Shown piece after piece: positions 1-8,921 of a stretch of DNA of 64,000 nucleotides; the stretch's first letter is position 1, and each line of letters starts with the position of its first letter. The stretch is from CAYMSF01 sp964392985. GTDB taxonomy: Bacteria > Verrucomicrobiota > Lentisphaeria > Victivallales > Victivallaceae. A program made the translations under genes and the position numbers. Where the stretch lies: the NCBI GenBank assembly GCA_964392985.1, contig CAYMSF010000005.1:31911-95910 (forward strand), given 5' to 3'. The notes beneath the pieces were generated by a model, which made no database searches, was not told the origin of the DNA, and was given only the letters and a program-made list of their open reading frames with translations.

Positions 1-1
1 C

Positions 2-679
2 AATATTGAACCGGAAAAGCTGGATTTGCCGCATTTGCTTTGTCTGGTTAAATGTCATACTGCGCTATTCCGGTTGCAGCATCCGGCGTTAACTCGCGTT
101 GCGGGACATTCAAGCAATATGCGCAAATTTTTCTTTCGCGGCGCCTTGCTCGATGCCGCGAAAAATATGCTGGAACATGATTCATCAAATATGCTGATGG
201 GTGCTTACGGGTGGTTTTTACGGATGAATCTAGCTCAGGATTGCGGTCTGGAGATGCCTGGATGGAGCGCGGTGGCGGATTTACTCGAATTATTTCGTAA
301 ACCGGATGGGGGATTCTCGAACTTTCCCGAAACCGTTACCGCCTCGACTAATGCAACGGTGGCCGCAGTCTTGCTTAAACGTCAACTAACCGGTGAGATT
401 GATGAGCGCGCGTTGCGATGGATTGCCGGGCAGGTCTCGACTGACGGTGGTTTCAAAGCGTTTCCAGCAGCGGCAGTATCTGATTTGCTTTCAACTGCAA
501 CATCTCTGTTCGCCTTGAATTTTTGCGGCATGTTGGACAAAAATTACAGAAATACCGCAAAAAATTATATCTTTTCTACCTGGCTTGAGTCCGGCGGATT
601 TGCCGGGATACCTGACGAAGGCACCGCGGATTGTGAATATACCTTTTATGGTTTACTGGCGGCAGGGGCTCTGACATGA
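2..679 (+). CDS. Prenyltransferase/squalene-oxidase-repeat protein (5' partial)
   Basis: The reading frame is open to the window edge, so the gene starts upstream and only its last 225 or so codons are seen. The protein has repeats of the alpha/alpha-barrel type found in squalene cyclases and prenyltransferase beta subunits: KPDGGFSNFP and STDGGFKAFP, spaced about 55 residues apart, each followed by a helix pair rich in Ala and Leu. No DXDD catalytic motif lies in the visible part. The stop codon overlaps the next gene's ATG (ATGA), so the two are almost certainly co-translated and may act together. It could be an accessory half of a terpene cyclase or a separate repeat protein; the missing N-terminus prevents a choice. 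Confidence 0.6.
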   Translation, partial: NIEPEKLDLPHLLCLVKCHTALFRLQHPALTRVAGHSSNMRKFFFRGALLDAAKNMLEHDSSNMLMGAYGWFLRMNLAQDCGLEMPGWSAVADLLELFRKPDGGFSNFPETVTASTNATVAAVLLKRQLTGEIDERALRWIAGQVSTDGGFKAFPAAAVSDLLSTATSLFALNFCGMLDKNYRNTAKNYIFSTWLESGGFAGIPDEGTADCEYTFYGLLAAGALT

Positions 680-2463
680 TTGAATCTGAGAGAGTTAAAT
701 ACGCTGCCGGACTTGGCGTTAAAGCTCTGCTTGAACGACGCAATCCGGATGGATTGTGGCACGGTCAGCTTTCTTCCAGCGCGGTTTCGACGGCAGTGGC
801 GGCAATTGCAATTCATTATGCCGCACGTGCCGGTAATCCTGTTGCACTGGCCAATAAAAATTTGATTGATAGCGCCGTGATATGGATGAAGGAACATCAG
901 AACGCTGACGGTGGCTGGGGTGACACTGTTTCCAGTCCGACCAATTTAAGCGCCACTTTACTTTCCAGAGCCGCTATCCTGTGCAATTCAACGGCTTCAT
1001 GCCCGGAGTTAGATAAAGTTTCACGTTGTGTTACATCTCTTGTCGGTGAGGACAGTCCAGCGGGAATTTACCAGGGAGTAATTGAATTTTACGGCCGTGA
1101 TTTGACGTTTTCCTCGCCGATTCTGTTGATGTGCGCATTGTCAGGTCAGCTTGGCAATGATGATAAAATCTGGAGTTATGTGCCGCAGTTGCCATTTGAA
1201 TTGGCGATTATCCCGCAACGCCTGTTTAAGTTATTGAATCTGCCAGTTGTGAGCTATGCGATTCCTGCTTTGATTGCCGTTGGTCTCGCACGGCGGATGA
1301 TGACAATAACTAAATACAGTATATTCAATGTGTTTTACCGCTTTATCACTCCTGTACTGCTCCGCAAATTATTGCGAATGCAACCTGTTCATGGTGGATT
1401 TCTTGAGGCGGCGCCACTGACTGGATTTGTTGCTGCATGTTTGTCTGTCGCCGGATTCGGTCAGCTTGAAACAGCGAACCGGGCAGTGCGTTTTTTATCA
1501 AATACAGTTAGAACTGACGGCTCGTGGCCGATTGATACCAACTTGTCGCTATGGCTGACTGCTATTGCCACCCGGTCATTGCGAAATACCGGCGCACTTT
1601 CCGGTGAAGAAAAAGAGCGACTGGCACATTTATTCCGCCAATATCAATTTCAGACAACGCACCCGTTTACACTGTCAACACCTGGCGGATGGGCGTGGAC
1701 AACTCTTCCCGGTGGTGTTCCTGACGCTGATGATACTGCCGGTATATTGAATGCACTGGCGGTATTGCAGCCGGGATTTTGTGATAACAGTGTGATTCAC
1801 GGGCTTGAATGGTTATTGCAAATACAGAATCGGGATGGCGGCATTCCAACCTTCTGCCGTGGCTGGGGGCTGTTGCCGTTTGACCGCAGTTGCCCCGATA
1901 TCAGCGCTCACGCGTTGCTTGCTTTTCATAACTGGCAGCCTCACGTTGAACCGGAAATCCGGCAGCGGTTGAATACCGCCTGCAGTAAAATTTTACGCTA
2001 TCTGGAACGTTCGCAATTGCCGGATGGCTCATGGCTGCCATTATGGTTTGGCGACCAGAATCATCCTGAACGCCTTAATCCGGTATATGGAACCGGCGTG
2101 GTGATTGATGCTTTGTCTAATATTAAATATCAAGGAGTCGCATTAGATCGCGGTGTAAGTTTTTTGCTTTCGGCGCAAAATCCGGATGGTGGCTGGGGTG
2201 GCAGCAACGGTTTGCCGTCCAATGTTGAATGTACCGGTATCGCCGCTACCGCACTCTGTGCAATTCCAACCGCAACAGCTGCAGTTGGTTCAGCCTGTAA
2301 CTATTTATGCGATGCAATCATTAATTCTCCGGGAAATATTCCGGCGTCTAGTCCAATTGGATTATACTTTGCCGCACTATGGTACGATGAAGAGCTCTAT
2401 CCGTTGCTGTTTGCTGTGACTTGCTTGAATAAGTATCAGGTGGTCAATGGTGATAGAGTATAA
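676..2463 (+). CDS. Squalene-hopene-cyclase-like class II terpene cyclase
   Basis: A 595-residue protein with QW-type repeats of the squalene/oxidosqualene cyclase fold: QNADGGWGD near residue 75, and QLPDGSW and QNPDGGWGG in the C-terminal third. A DXDD motif, D-A-D-D at residues 350-353, matches the general acid of class II terpene cyclases that protonates the polyene. A block LLPFDRSCPDISAHAL follows. It is a little shorter than typical squalene-hopene cyclases (620-680 residues) and diverges outside the motifs, so the substrate (squalene or another polyprenyl chain) is uncertain. It overlaps the upstream repeat protein by 4 bp. The inferred role is hopanoid or related terpenoid synthesis at the membrane; no other hpn genes are visible. 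Confidence 0.62.
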   Translation: MIESERVKYAAGLGVKALLERRNPDGLWHGQLSSSAVSTAVAAIAIHYAARAGNPVALANKNLIDSAVIWMKEHQNADGGWGDTVSSPTNLSATLLSRAAILCNSTASCPELDKVSRCVTSLVGEDSPAGIYQGVIEFYGRDLTFSSPILLMCALSGQLGNDDKIWSYVPQLPFELAIIPQRLFKLLNLPVVSYAIPALIAVGLARRMMTITKYSIFNVFYRFITPVLLRKLLRMQPVHGGFLEAAPLTGFVAACLSVAGFGQLETANRAVRFLSNTVRTDGSWPIDTNLSLWLTAIATRSLRNTGALSGEEKERLAHLFRQYQFQTTHPFTLSTPGGWAWTTLPGGVPDADDTAGILNALAVLQPGFCDNSVIHGLEWLLQIQNRDGGIPTFCRGWGLLPFDRSCPDISAHALLAFHNWQPHVEPEIRQRLNTACSKILRYLERSQLPDGSWLPLWFGDQNHPERLNPVYGTGVVIDALSNIKYQGVALDRGVSFLLSAQNPDGGWGGSNGLPSNVECTGIAATALCAIPTATAAVGSACNYLCDAIINSPGNIPASSPIGLYFAALWYDEELYPLLFAVTCLNKYQVVNGDRV

Positions 2464-2614
2464 AACATATCGCAGTACCTTGCAATATTTTTGTTGCCAA
2501 AGTTTTTTCGTTTTTTTGTATTTAAATATTTGATTTTAGCGGTTTTCGGGATAGATTATTTGTTCCTGATGCAACATACTATAAAATTTTATTAATAATA
2601 ACCAGGAGTTTGCA

Positions 2615-2932
2615 ATGTACGCAGTTCTCAAAACCGGTGGCAAGCAGTACAAGGTCAAAGCCGATGACTTGTTGGATGTTGAAATGCTTGATGGCGAAGT
2701 CGGCACGATCGTTAATTTTACTGAAGTTCTTGCTGTTGGTGAAGAAGGTGGAAAATTACAGGTTGGTACCCCGTTGTTGGTTGGTACTTCTGTTACTGCC
2801 ACTATTACCGACCAGTTCCGTGGTAAGAAATTGATTGCGTTCAAACAGAAACGCCGTAAAGGTTACCGTCGTAAAGTCGGACACCGCCAGGAACTGACCA
2901 AGGTAAAAATTACCGCGATTAATATCGCCTGA
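2615..2932 (+). CDS. rplU: 50S ribosomal protein L21
   Basis: A 105-residue L21 protein, normal in length, with the family start MYAVLKTGGKQYKV and the basic stretch KQKRRKGYRRKVGHRQ that contacts 23S rRNA. An AGGAG ribosome binding site lies 8 bases before the ATG. In most bacteria rpmA (L27) follows directly; here a strong terminator and purC follow instead, so L21 appears to be transcribed alone. The family assignment is certain. Confidence 0.97.
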   Translation: MYAVLKTGGKQYKVKADDLLDVEMLDGEVGTIVNFTEVLAVGEEGGKLQVGTPLLVGTSVTATITDQFRGKKLIAFKQKRRKGYRRKVGHRQELTKVKITAINIA

Positions 2933-2961
2933 GTCTTTTTGTTGCATTTTTCTGTTATACC

Positions 2962-2998
2962 GGTTCCGGCATGAATATTTTGCTGGAACCTTTTTTTT
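2962..2998 (+). terminator. Rho-independent terminator after rplU
   Basis: GGTTCC at 2962-2967 pairs with GGAACC at 2985-2990, with a further partial GCA/TGC pairing inside, followed by eight T residues. It sits 30 bases after the rplU stop and separates rplU from purC. Confidence 0.85.
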
Positions 2999-3026
2999 AA
3001 TGTAATAAACGGGAGACGTTCTGATT

Positions 3027-3926
3027 ATGATTTATGATGCCAACCAAGCGTTAATTAAGAGTGAGATCAATGGCGTCAAGTTGTTGAATCGCGGCAAGGT
3101 ACGTGATATCTATGATTTGGGCGACAGTCTGCTTTTTATCGCTACCGACCGTATCAGCGCATTTGATGTTGTTATGCCTAACGGTATTCCCAATAAGGGA
3201 AAAGTCCTTACCCAGATTTCTCTGTTCTGGTTTGAATTGATGCAATGGATGCCGAATCATCTTATTACTGCAGATGTTTCCGGCCGGGAAGAACTGAAAC
3301 CGTATTTGAAAGACCTTGCCGGGCGTTCCATGATCGTAAAGAAGGCGAATCCGTTGCCGGTTGAGTGCATTGTTCGCGGCTATCTGGTCGGCAGCGGCTG
3401 GAAGGATTATCAGAAAGACGGCATTGTTTCAGGAATAAAATTACGTTCCGGCTACTGTCAAGCAGAAAAGCTTGATCAGGCTCTCTTCACCCCGTCAACC
3501 AAGGCGGAACTGGGATTACATGATGAAGCGATTTCATTCGATAAAGTTGAAAAGATTCTCGGCAAAGATGTTGCTGAAGAAATTTCCAGACTCTCACTGC
3601 AGATTTATCAAACCGCAGCCGATTATGCCTTGACTAAAGGGATTATTCTCGCAGATACTAAATTTGAATTCGGTATACATAACGGCAAAGTAATTCTCAT
3701 TGATGAAGTTATGACGCCTGATTCCAGCCGTTTCTGGCCAGCCAGTCAGTATCGTCCCGGCTCAAATCCTCCCAGTCTGGATAAACAGTTTGTGCGTGAT
3801 TATCTCGAAACTTTGGACTGGAATAAAACCGCACCCGGTCCGGAACTACCACAAAGCGTGGTTGAGAAAACAGAAGAAAAATATCTTGAGGCTTATCAGA
3901 TATTGACCGGAAAAAAACTGGTTTAA
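3027..3926 (+). CDS. purC: Phosphoribosylaminoimidazole-succinocarboxamide synthase (SAICAR synthase)
   Basis: A 299-residue enzyme of purine synthesis that joins CAIR and aspartate with ATP to give SAICAR. The N-terminus has the ATP-binding GKVRDIYDLGD and the signature ATDRISAFDVVMPNGIPNKG; later blocks include PLPVECIVRGYLVGSGWKDY, LADTKFEFG and DEVMTPDSSRFWP. The length fits the longer, fungal-like PurC type. A GGGAG ribosome binding site precedes the ATG. Terminators on both sides suggest a single-gene transcript. Confidence 0.96.
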   Translation: MIYDANQALIKSEINGVKLLNRGKVRDIYDLGDSLLFIATDRISAFDVVMPNGIPNKGKVLTQISLFWFELMQWMPNHLITADVSGREELKPYLKDLAGRSMIVKKANPLPVECIVRGYLVGSGWKDYQKDGIVSGIKLRSGYCQAEKLDQALFTPSTKAELGLHDEAISFDKVEKILGKDVAEEISRLSLQIYQTAADYALTKGIILADTKFEFGIHNGKVILIDEVMTPDSSRFWPASQYRPGSNPPSLDKQFVRDYLETLDWNKTAPGPELPQSVVEKTEEKYLEAYQILTGKKLV

Positions 3927-3947
3927 TATCTTGATGTGGTCCCTTGA

Positions 3948-3989
3948 CCGTCCCTGCCATATCCCACCCGGCAGGGGCGGTTTTTTTTC
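3948..3989 (+). terminator. Rho-independent terminator after purC
   Basis: CCGTCCCTGCC (3948-3958) pairs with GGCAGGGGCGG (3970-3980) with one mismatch, followed by eight T residues. It is the strongest terminator seen in the window. Confidence 0.9.
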
Positions 3990-4096
3990 TTTCAAATCAA
4001 TTTGTCAGTGCAGAATCTCCAATGTCGAAAATGAATATTCAACGGAGGAAGGGAAGATAAACAGTTTTTATGTTAATATCACAACCGGACTCCAGG

Positions 4097-6004
4097 TTAT
4101 TCCTTCTGTTTTCGACATAAGGTCTTATTAATGGTTAGCATGATATTTTCATTCTGTCCGGGCATACCCTGTATATAACTTAAGAAAGGTGAGCCGGTAG
4201 CATCTACTAACCGCATATCCCATGCCTGTTGTTTTCCAGTTGTCAAAATAGTCTTGCGTTTAAGATAGTAGATGTCTTGATCTTCTGGAAGAATAAAGCG
4301 GGAGATGGGTTGCTTGAGCAGTTTGCTGCGTTCCATCCCCAATAGGCTGGCGGTTGTTAAATTTGCCTCAATAATCAATCCTTTTTCATTTGTTGTGCAG
4401 AAACCGACTGGCGCTAAATCGTAAATGTCAAAATAGAGCTTACTGGCCGCCTCCAGTTCCCCATGCGTCCGGCGTAATTCCTCGTTCTGCGTTTCCAATT
4501 CAATCTGATGTACCCTGAGTTTTTCTTCAACCTTTTTACTTTCGGTGATATCATTGATGGCAATCATGTATTCATCATTTTTGCCGGACGTTGCCTGCAG
4601 ATATGCCCAGAATGAGATCCCTTTAGCATTGAGCATTTGCATGTTCCAGTCTTGTCTTTTGCCGGTTACTGAAAGTTTCTTGTGTTTCAGGTAATAAATA
4701 TCCTGATCTTCCGGGAAAATAAACCGGGAGATTGGCTGATTGACAAGTTTACTCCGATTTACGCCAAAGAGGTTTGATGCGGTCAAATTGGCTTCAATGA
4801 TCAGCCCGTTTTGGTCTATTGTGCAGAATCCAACCGGTGCTAAATCGTAGAGGTCAAAATAGCGTTGTCGCAGTGAATCCAATTCCTCATATGTCCGGCG
4901 TTGTTCGACGTTCTGCATTTCAAGTTCAATCTGGTGTACACGAAGTGCTTCTTCAGTTTGTTTATGCTCGGTTACATCTTTGGCAATGCAATATATCAAT
5001 TTTTCGTCAGGCACAGGTGCCGCTGTCCATTGTAAATAGCGAATTTCCCCGTTTTTGTGAATATAACGATTTTCGAAATCAATACATAGATTTCCTTTGG
5101 CAAGACTTGCCATCTCTGTATTGTTTCTGACGTGATCATCGGGGTGAACGAAATTCAAGAATGGTTTTGCCAGTAATTCCTCACTATTATATCCCAGCGT
5201 CTTTTCCCAGGTTGGATTTACAAATTTAAAATAACCATCCATTCCGGCAACGCTTATTAGATGAGGTGACATATTTACGATGCGATCATATTTTTCCTCC
5301 AGTTTCTTGCGTGAGGTAATGTCGATAAAGAAACCTACCAGACCTTCGATCTTCCCTTCCTGATCGAATATCGGAATTTTTGACATAATACCCCATTTGG
5401 TCTTCCGGCTGCCGGGAATAAAACATTCACGGTTTAAAATACTTTTCCCGTCGGCAATAACTTGTTTATCCATTTCCGCATTGATTATTGCCTCGTTTTG
5501 TGGCAATAAATCGGAGTCCCTCTTGCCCATGACCGAATAATTTATATCTAAAGAGAGATTTTTTAAAAATGCTTCGCTAGCGGTTATATATCTTAAATCA
5601 GTACCCTTTATGTAAAAGATAGAGGGCAGAGAGGAAAGCATTGCTCCGATAATCAGTTTTGCGTCAGAAAGTTCTTTAATCATACTCATAATACCGGAAA
5701 CTATCGTTGCTTGACGATTTATATTTTTATCCTTATCGCCGCCGAGAATGAAATTGATACTTGCCCCCAGTGGAGAGAGATTTATTTCAGATATTTTTTT
5801 ATCCGGTACTAAATCAGAAATTTCACTTACGGATATATCGAGAACTCTGGCAAGCATTCTTATTTTAGCCTCGGATGGTATTCGTTTGGCATTTTCCCAT
5901 GCTCCAAGAGTTATTCTGGATATCCCCATCTTTTTTGCTAATTCTTCGCCAGTAATTTTTTTGCGTTTGCGAATGGTTTTAAGCTTTTCTATATACAGTT
6001 CCAT
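4097..6004 (-). CDS. XRE-type HTH regulator with four PAS domains
   Basis: A 635-residue protein. Residues about 8-62 form a Cro/CI-type helix-turn-helix (ELAKKMGISRITLGAWENAKR). Four PAS sensor modules follow, near residues 110-235, 240-350, 385-495 and 510-630, several ending in the PAS-typical DIT/DVT plus charged helix (FIDITSRKK, AKDVTEHKQ, INDITESKK). The third and fourth are clearly an internal duplication (LAPVGFCT, IIEANLT, QPISRF and PEDQDIYYLK occur in both). There is no kinase, cyclase or sigma-54 domain, so it is best read as a one-component DNA-binding sensor. The ligand or cofactor cannot be told from sequence. A dyad just upstream (6041-6056) may be its own operator. Confidence 0.85.
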   Translation of the reverse strand: MELYIEKLKTIRKRKKITGEELAKKMGISRITLGAWENAKRIPSEAKIRMLARVLDISVSEISDLVPDKKISEINLSPLGASINFILGGDKDKNINRQATIVSGIMSMIKELSDAKLIIGAMLSSLPSIFYIKGTDLRYITASEAFLKNLSLDINYSVMGKRDSDLLPQNEAIINAEMDKQVIADGKSILNRECFIPGSRKTKWGIMSKIPIFDQEGKIEGLVGFFIDITSRKKLEEKYDRIVNMSPHLISVAGMDGYFKFVNPTWEKTLGYNSEELLAKPFLNFVHPDDHVRNNTEMASLAKGNLCIDFENRYIHKNGEIRYLQWTAAPVPDEKLIYCIAKDVTEHKQTEEALRVHQIELEMQNVEQRRTYEELDSLRQRYFDLYDLAPVGFCTIDQNGLIIEANLTASNLFGVNRSKLVNQPISRFIFPEDQDIYYLKHKKLSVTGKRQDWNMQMLNAKGISFWAYLQATSGKNDEYMIAINDITESKKVEEKLRVHQIELETQNEELRRTHGELEAASKLYFDIYDLAPVGFCTTNEKGLIIEANLTTASLLGMERSKLLKQPISRFILPEDQDIYYLKRKTILTTGKQQAWDMRLVDATGSPFLSYIQGMPGQNENIMLTINKTLCRKQKE

Positions 6005-6342
6005 AATACCTGAATCCTCTTATATGCAGTCGTTTAAAATATGTAATATTTTACATTAATTGATAAATAATAATACTTATAATGAAATAATTCAAGATAT
6101 ATTATGCAATATTAACGATTTATTAATACTGTGTGGTATGTTACTTGCATGAAGCGAGGTAAGGTTTCTAAAGTGTTTGAGTAATATTTTGTTAAGAGGC
6201 TGATTGCGTATAGGAACTTATGAAAAGTCACGAAAAGGTAGTTTGTATTCTATGTCTGTGTATCGCTGATTGGAGATAGATAATAGTGAAACATTGACCT
6301 TATTGTTTTGTAATTCGCCCAACGAAAATTGGGATATTGCGT
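6005..6342. other. Intergenic region between the XRE-PAS and J-domain genes
   Basis: This 338-base AT-rich stretch lies between two minus-strand genes and should hold the promoter of the XRE-PAS gene. Apart from the dyad at 6041-6056 and a small hairpin (CCCAA/TTGGG, 6319-6334) downstream of the J-domain gene without a T-run, no gene or RNA was recognised. Confidence 0.5.
6041..6056. promoter_or_regulatory. Dyad upstream of the XRE-PAS gene, candidate operator
   Basis: ATGTAATATTTTACAT is a 6-bp inverted repeat with a 4-base centre, 37 bases before the start of the XRE-PAS gene. The size and position suit autoregulation by a Cro/CI-type dimer. This is inference; the tract is AT-rich and the dyad may be fortuitous. 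Confidence 0.3.
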
Positions 6343-7137
6343 TTATTCTTTAAGTTGTCGTTTCTTGCGCTCATTTTGCTCTTTTTCCAATTTTGTCAGC
6401 ATACGATTCATCTGTTGTATAAGTTTTTGGTCGGTATCGGTAATGAAAGTACTTTCAGGCTTTTCAAAGAAACCGCTGAGCATTGACCATAATGGACGGT
6501 GTGCCTTTTTTACAAATTCAAATTCCCGTTTAATCCGGAACATATTTTGGGCTGGAATACGGTTGTGTCCCATAGCGAGCGCGGTACGATAATGACGCTT
6601 AGCTTGTTCATAGTCCTTAATCATCGCTAAACACCTGGCAAGGTAAACCCGGAAGATGATATTATGCGGCGACATTGAGACAGCATTCAGCAAAAAAGGT
6701 TTGGCCGCCATTGCGCGCTTTTCGAAAAAAAGATTTTTGCCTTCCCTGAAGGTTATAAAAATTTCGGTTTTAGCAAGGTCAAGAAGTATGGTTGCTAAAG
6801 AGGTATTAATCGGGTAGGTGTTTCCGACGATGATTTCCTCAAGAATATCATCTGCAGCCGTATCCATAATTGAATTTTGGTCGTCAGTTGCAGTTGTTAC
6901 GTTAGAATTTCTTCCATCAGAGATACATGCATCATAACGGTGTTTCTTTTCCGGATCAGATAACACATCGAAGGCATTTACAACGCGCTTGAATTCCTCT
7001 GTTTTGTCAGATGAATTATTAAACAGGTCAGGATGGCATTCTTTAGCTCTGCGGTAGTATGCCTTCTTGATTTGCTGGAAATTGCTACTACCGTCAATCC
7101 CCAGTATTTCGTAGTAATTTTGTTCACAGACAAGCAT
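6343..7137 (-). CDS. J-domain (DnaJ-like) co-chaperone with TPR-like region
   Basis: A 264-residue protein. Residues 6-72 form a J-domain with the essential HPD tripeptide at 35-37 (KECHPDLF) and the closing helix FDVLSDPEKKHRYD; this domain stimulates the ATPase of a DnaK-type Hsp70. There is no Gly/Phe region, zinc finger or DnaJ C-terminal domain, so it is not DnaJ itself. Residues about 125-215 look like TPR helices (AKPFLLNAVSMSPHNIIFRV, LARCLAMIKDYEQAKRHYR), giving a likely client-binding part, and the C-terminus is a charged helix. Its partner and client are unknown. Confidence 0.8.
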   Translation of the reverse strand: MLVCEQNYYEILGIDGSSNFQQIKKAYYRRAKECHPDLFNNSSDKTEEFKRVVNAFDVLSDPEKKHRYDACISDGRNSNVTTATDDQNSIMDTAADDILEEIIVGNTYPINTSLATILLDLAKTEIFITFREGKNLFFEKRAMAAKPFLLNAVSMSPHNIIFRVYLARCLAMIKDYEQAKRHYRTALAMGHNRIPAQNMFRIKREFEFVKKAHRPLWSMLSGFFEKPESTFITDTDQKLIQQMNRMLTKLEKEQNERKKRQLKE

Positions 7138-7380
7138 TATTTATCCGGCAATTATAAACTTATGCGGTTGCTATTGTATTCACTTGACGGTATTATAGGT
7201 TTGTTTTTTCAAAAATCAATGTCCTAACGTTTATAGTGGCAATAATGACAAGAGATTAAATTCTTGCAGACAGTTGATTATGCATTTCTAGGGCATGGCA
7301 TCAGCATGAACATAAACCTTGGATGTTAATTCATAAATATCAGTGTTCGGGGTATTATGATGAAATGGTAAAGACTGTAA

Positions 7381-7731
7381 TTACTCGTTGTTTTCCTGTT
7401 CCGGGTCAGATTTGTAGGCTATCTGCTGCAAATGATACTTGGAAACTTGTTCACGCAAAAGAAGATTAAACTGTTTTATTTCCTCGCCGGATCGTGATAC
7501 TACCACTGCGATTATGACGGTCCAGATGGCAACACAAAAAATTGCAAATGAGTTGAGGACAACGCCTGCAATAGCTTCATTTTTTGTTTTGTTTTGTTTT
7601 GTTTTTGCGGCGATGTCAACAATTCCCAGAACAAGTCCAAGTACGGATGGAATAACTGTCAAATAGCCAAGCAAAGGCAACAGACCCACCAGAACGCTAA
7701 TAACTCCGATAACAAGTGAAGCAATACCCAT
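7381..7731 (-). CDS. Small two-to-three-helix membrane protein, DUF4190-like
   Basis: A 116-residue protein with hydrophobic segments at residues 2-18, 21-41 and about 53-78, separated by the short basic loop KTKQNKTKN, then a polar tail of about 35 residues. The pattern resembles DUF4190-type small integral membrane proteins, which often start MGIASLVIG. It lies 25 bp after ftsZ on the same strand and may be the last gene of an ftsA-ftsZ transcript. Its function is unknown; a link with division is only suggested by position. Confidence 0.6.
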   Translation of the reverse strand: MGIASLVIGVISVLVGLLPLLGYLTVIPSVLGLVLGIVDIAAKTKQNKTKNEAIAGVVLNSFAIFCVAIWTVIIAVVVSRSGEEIKQFNLLLREQVSKYHLQQIAYKSDPEQENNE

Positions 7732-7756
7732 ATATTTATCTCATTTCTACAGAAAA

Positions 7757-8914
7757 TTATTCTCCGCGATCAATTTTAACCAGTTGACGCGAGAAAGTCG
7801 GAAAATCGAAATCAACTCCATTGTAAATCCATGGGGTTGAATTAAGGAATATCCCCTTAGAAACGTCTTGCAATGGCAACTCTTCCTGGACAGTTGTAGT
7901 GGGTGTAGTCTTTCCCCGTTTAAATGGTTCATTAGATTTTGTTGTTCGGACTGGTTCTGCAACTATTGTTTGGTCAAACTTTACTGTAATGGCTGTGATT
8001 TGAACGTTTTCTTCGTATGACGGGTCTGTATTAACACCAACGATGACCCGAGAATCATCTCTAAGGAATTTTGACAGAGCCTCAAACGTTAATTTGGTTT
8101 CGCCGAGATTTAGATTGTTGCCCCCAGTGATGACTATGAATACGGCATCAGCATCGAACAATTGTCCAGTGCCGCCGAGTAATGGAGCCTCCAACATCCG
8201 TTCCAACGCCAAATGACAACGATTTAAACCGTCCTGGGCAGACGCGGAGCCGACGCCGATACTGCAAACGCTTTTTTTCTGATGCAGAATAAAATTCAAA
8301 TCAGAAAAATCAGTGGTGATAAGGTTCTGGCACCGCATGATTTCGCTGATGCCTAGAACTGCCTTTGCCACTTCAATATCGGCCTGTTTAAACGCCTGAG
8401 TTATCGGGCAATCCGGGGGTAACGAGGCAAATAACAAATCATTAGGGAGACAAATCAAAACATCTACCGCAGGAAGTAGTTCTCTGATTCCGCTTTCAGC
8501 GAGATGGAGTTTGCTATGTCCTTCCAGGGTGAACGGTATTGTCATGATGAATATTGTACGCAACTTGAGACGTCTGGCAACACTGGCAAAAATCGGCGCT
8601 CCGCCGGTTCCAGTACCACCGCCGAGTCCACCAACAACGATCAATAACGACGTTGTGCTTAAGATTTCTTCAATTTTAGCCCGTTCCCTGCTGATTGAAC
8701 GTTGACCTAGCAAAACATCGCCACCGCAACCATTACCGTTACGACAACTGATGTCAGCAACAAATTTATTTTGCACCGTGCAGCGATTTATCGCCTCTTC
8801 ATCAGTATCAAACGCGACGATATTCAACCACGATGCCTGCGGCAACGTTGCAAGTTGCGCAACTATTTTGCAGCCGGAGTTACCCAGCCCGACAACTGTT
8901 ACAATTTTTGACAT
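7757..8914 (-). CDS. ftsZ: Cell division GTPase FtsZ (divergent)
   Basis: A 385-residue tubulin-family GTPase with the signature GGGTGTG at residues 98-104. The start chosen is the ATG (MSKIVTVVG) 7 bases after the ftsA stop; an upstream in-frame start would overlap ftsA. The T7 loop keeps both catalytic aspartates (D202 and D205 in TTDFSDL), but the Asn usually two residues before the first is Thr. The first glycine loop is GLGNSGCK rather than the usual GVGGAGGN form, and the T3 loop is also altered. The C-terminal tail ends with DFDFPTFSRQ, resembling the conserved peptide that binds FtsA. FtsA adjacency supports a genuine division role in a Z-ring. Confidence 0.88.
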   Translation of the reverse strand: MSKIVTVVGLGNSGCKIVAQLATLPQASWLNIVAFDTDEEAINRCTVQNKFVADISCRNGNGCGGDVLLGQRSISRERAKIEEILSTTSLLIVVGGLGGGTGTGGAPIFASVARRLKLRTIFIMTIPFTLEGHSKLHLAESGIRELLPAVDVLICLPNDLLFASLPPDCPITQAFKQADIEVAKAVLGISEIMRCQNLITTDFSDLNFILHQKKSVCSIGVGSASAQDGLNRCHLALERMLEAPLLGGTGQLFDADAVFIVITGGNNLNLGETKLTFEALSKFLRDDSRVIVGVNTDPSYEENVQITAITVKFDQTIVAEPVRTTKSNEPFKRGKTTPTTTVQEELPLQDVSKGIFLNSTPWIYNGVDFDFPTFSRQLVKIDRGE

Positions 8915-8921
8915 AATTAAC

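Noticed and set aside
2445..2466. GATAGAGTATAAAA at the end of the terpene-cyclase gene, like the dispersed repeat core
   Set aside because: Only about 12 bases match; the GGTTGAAA part is missing, so chance is likely.
6319..6334. Hairpin CCCAA/TTGGG considered as a terminator of the J-domain gene
   Set aside because: The stem has only 5 pairs and no T-run follows.
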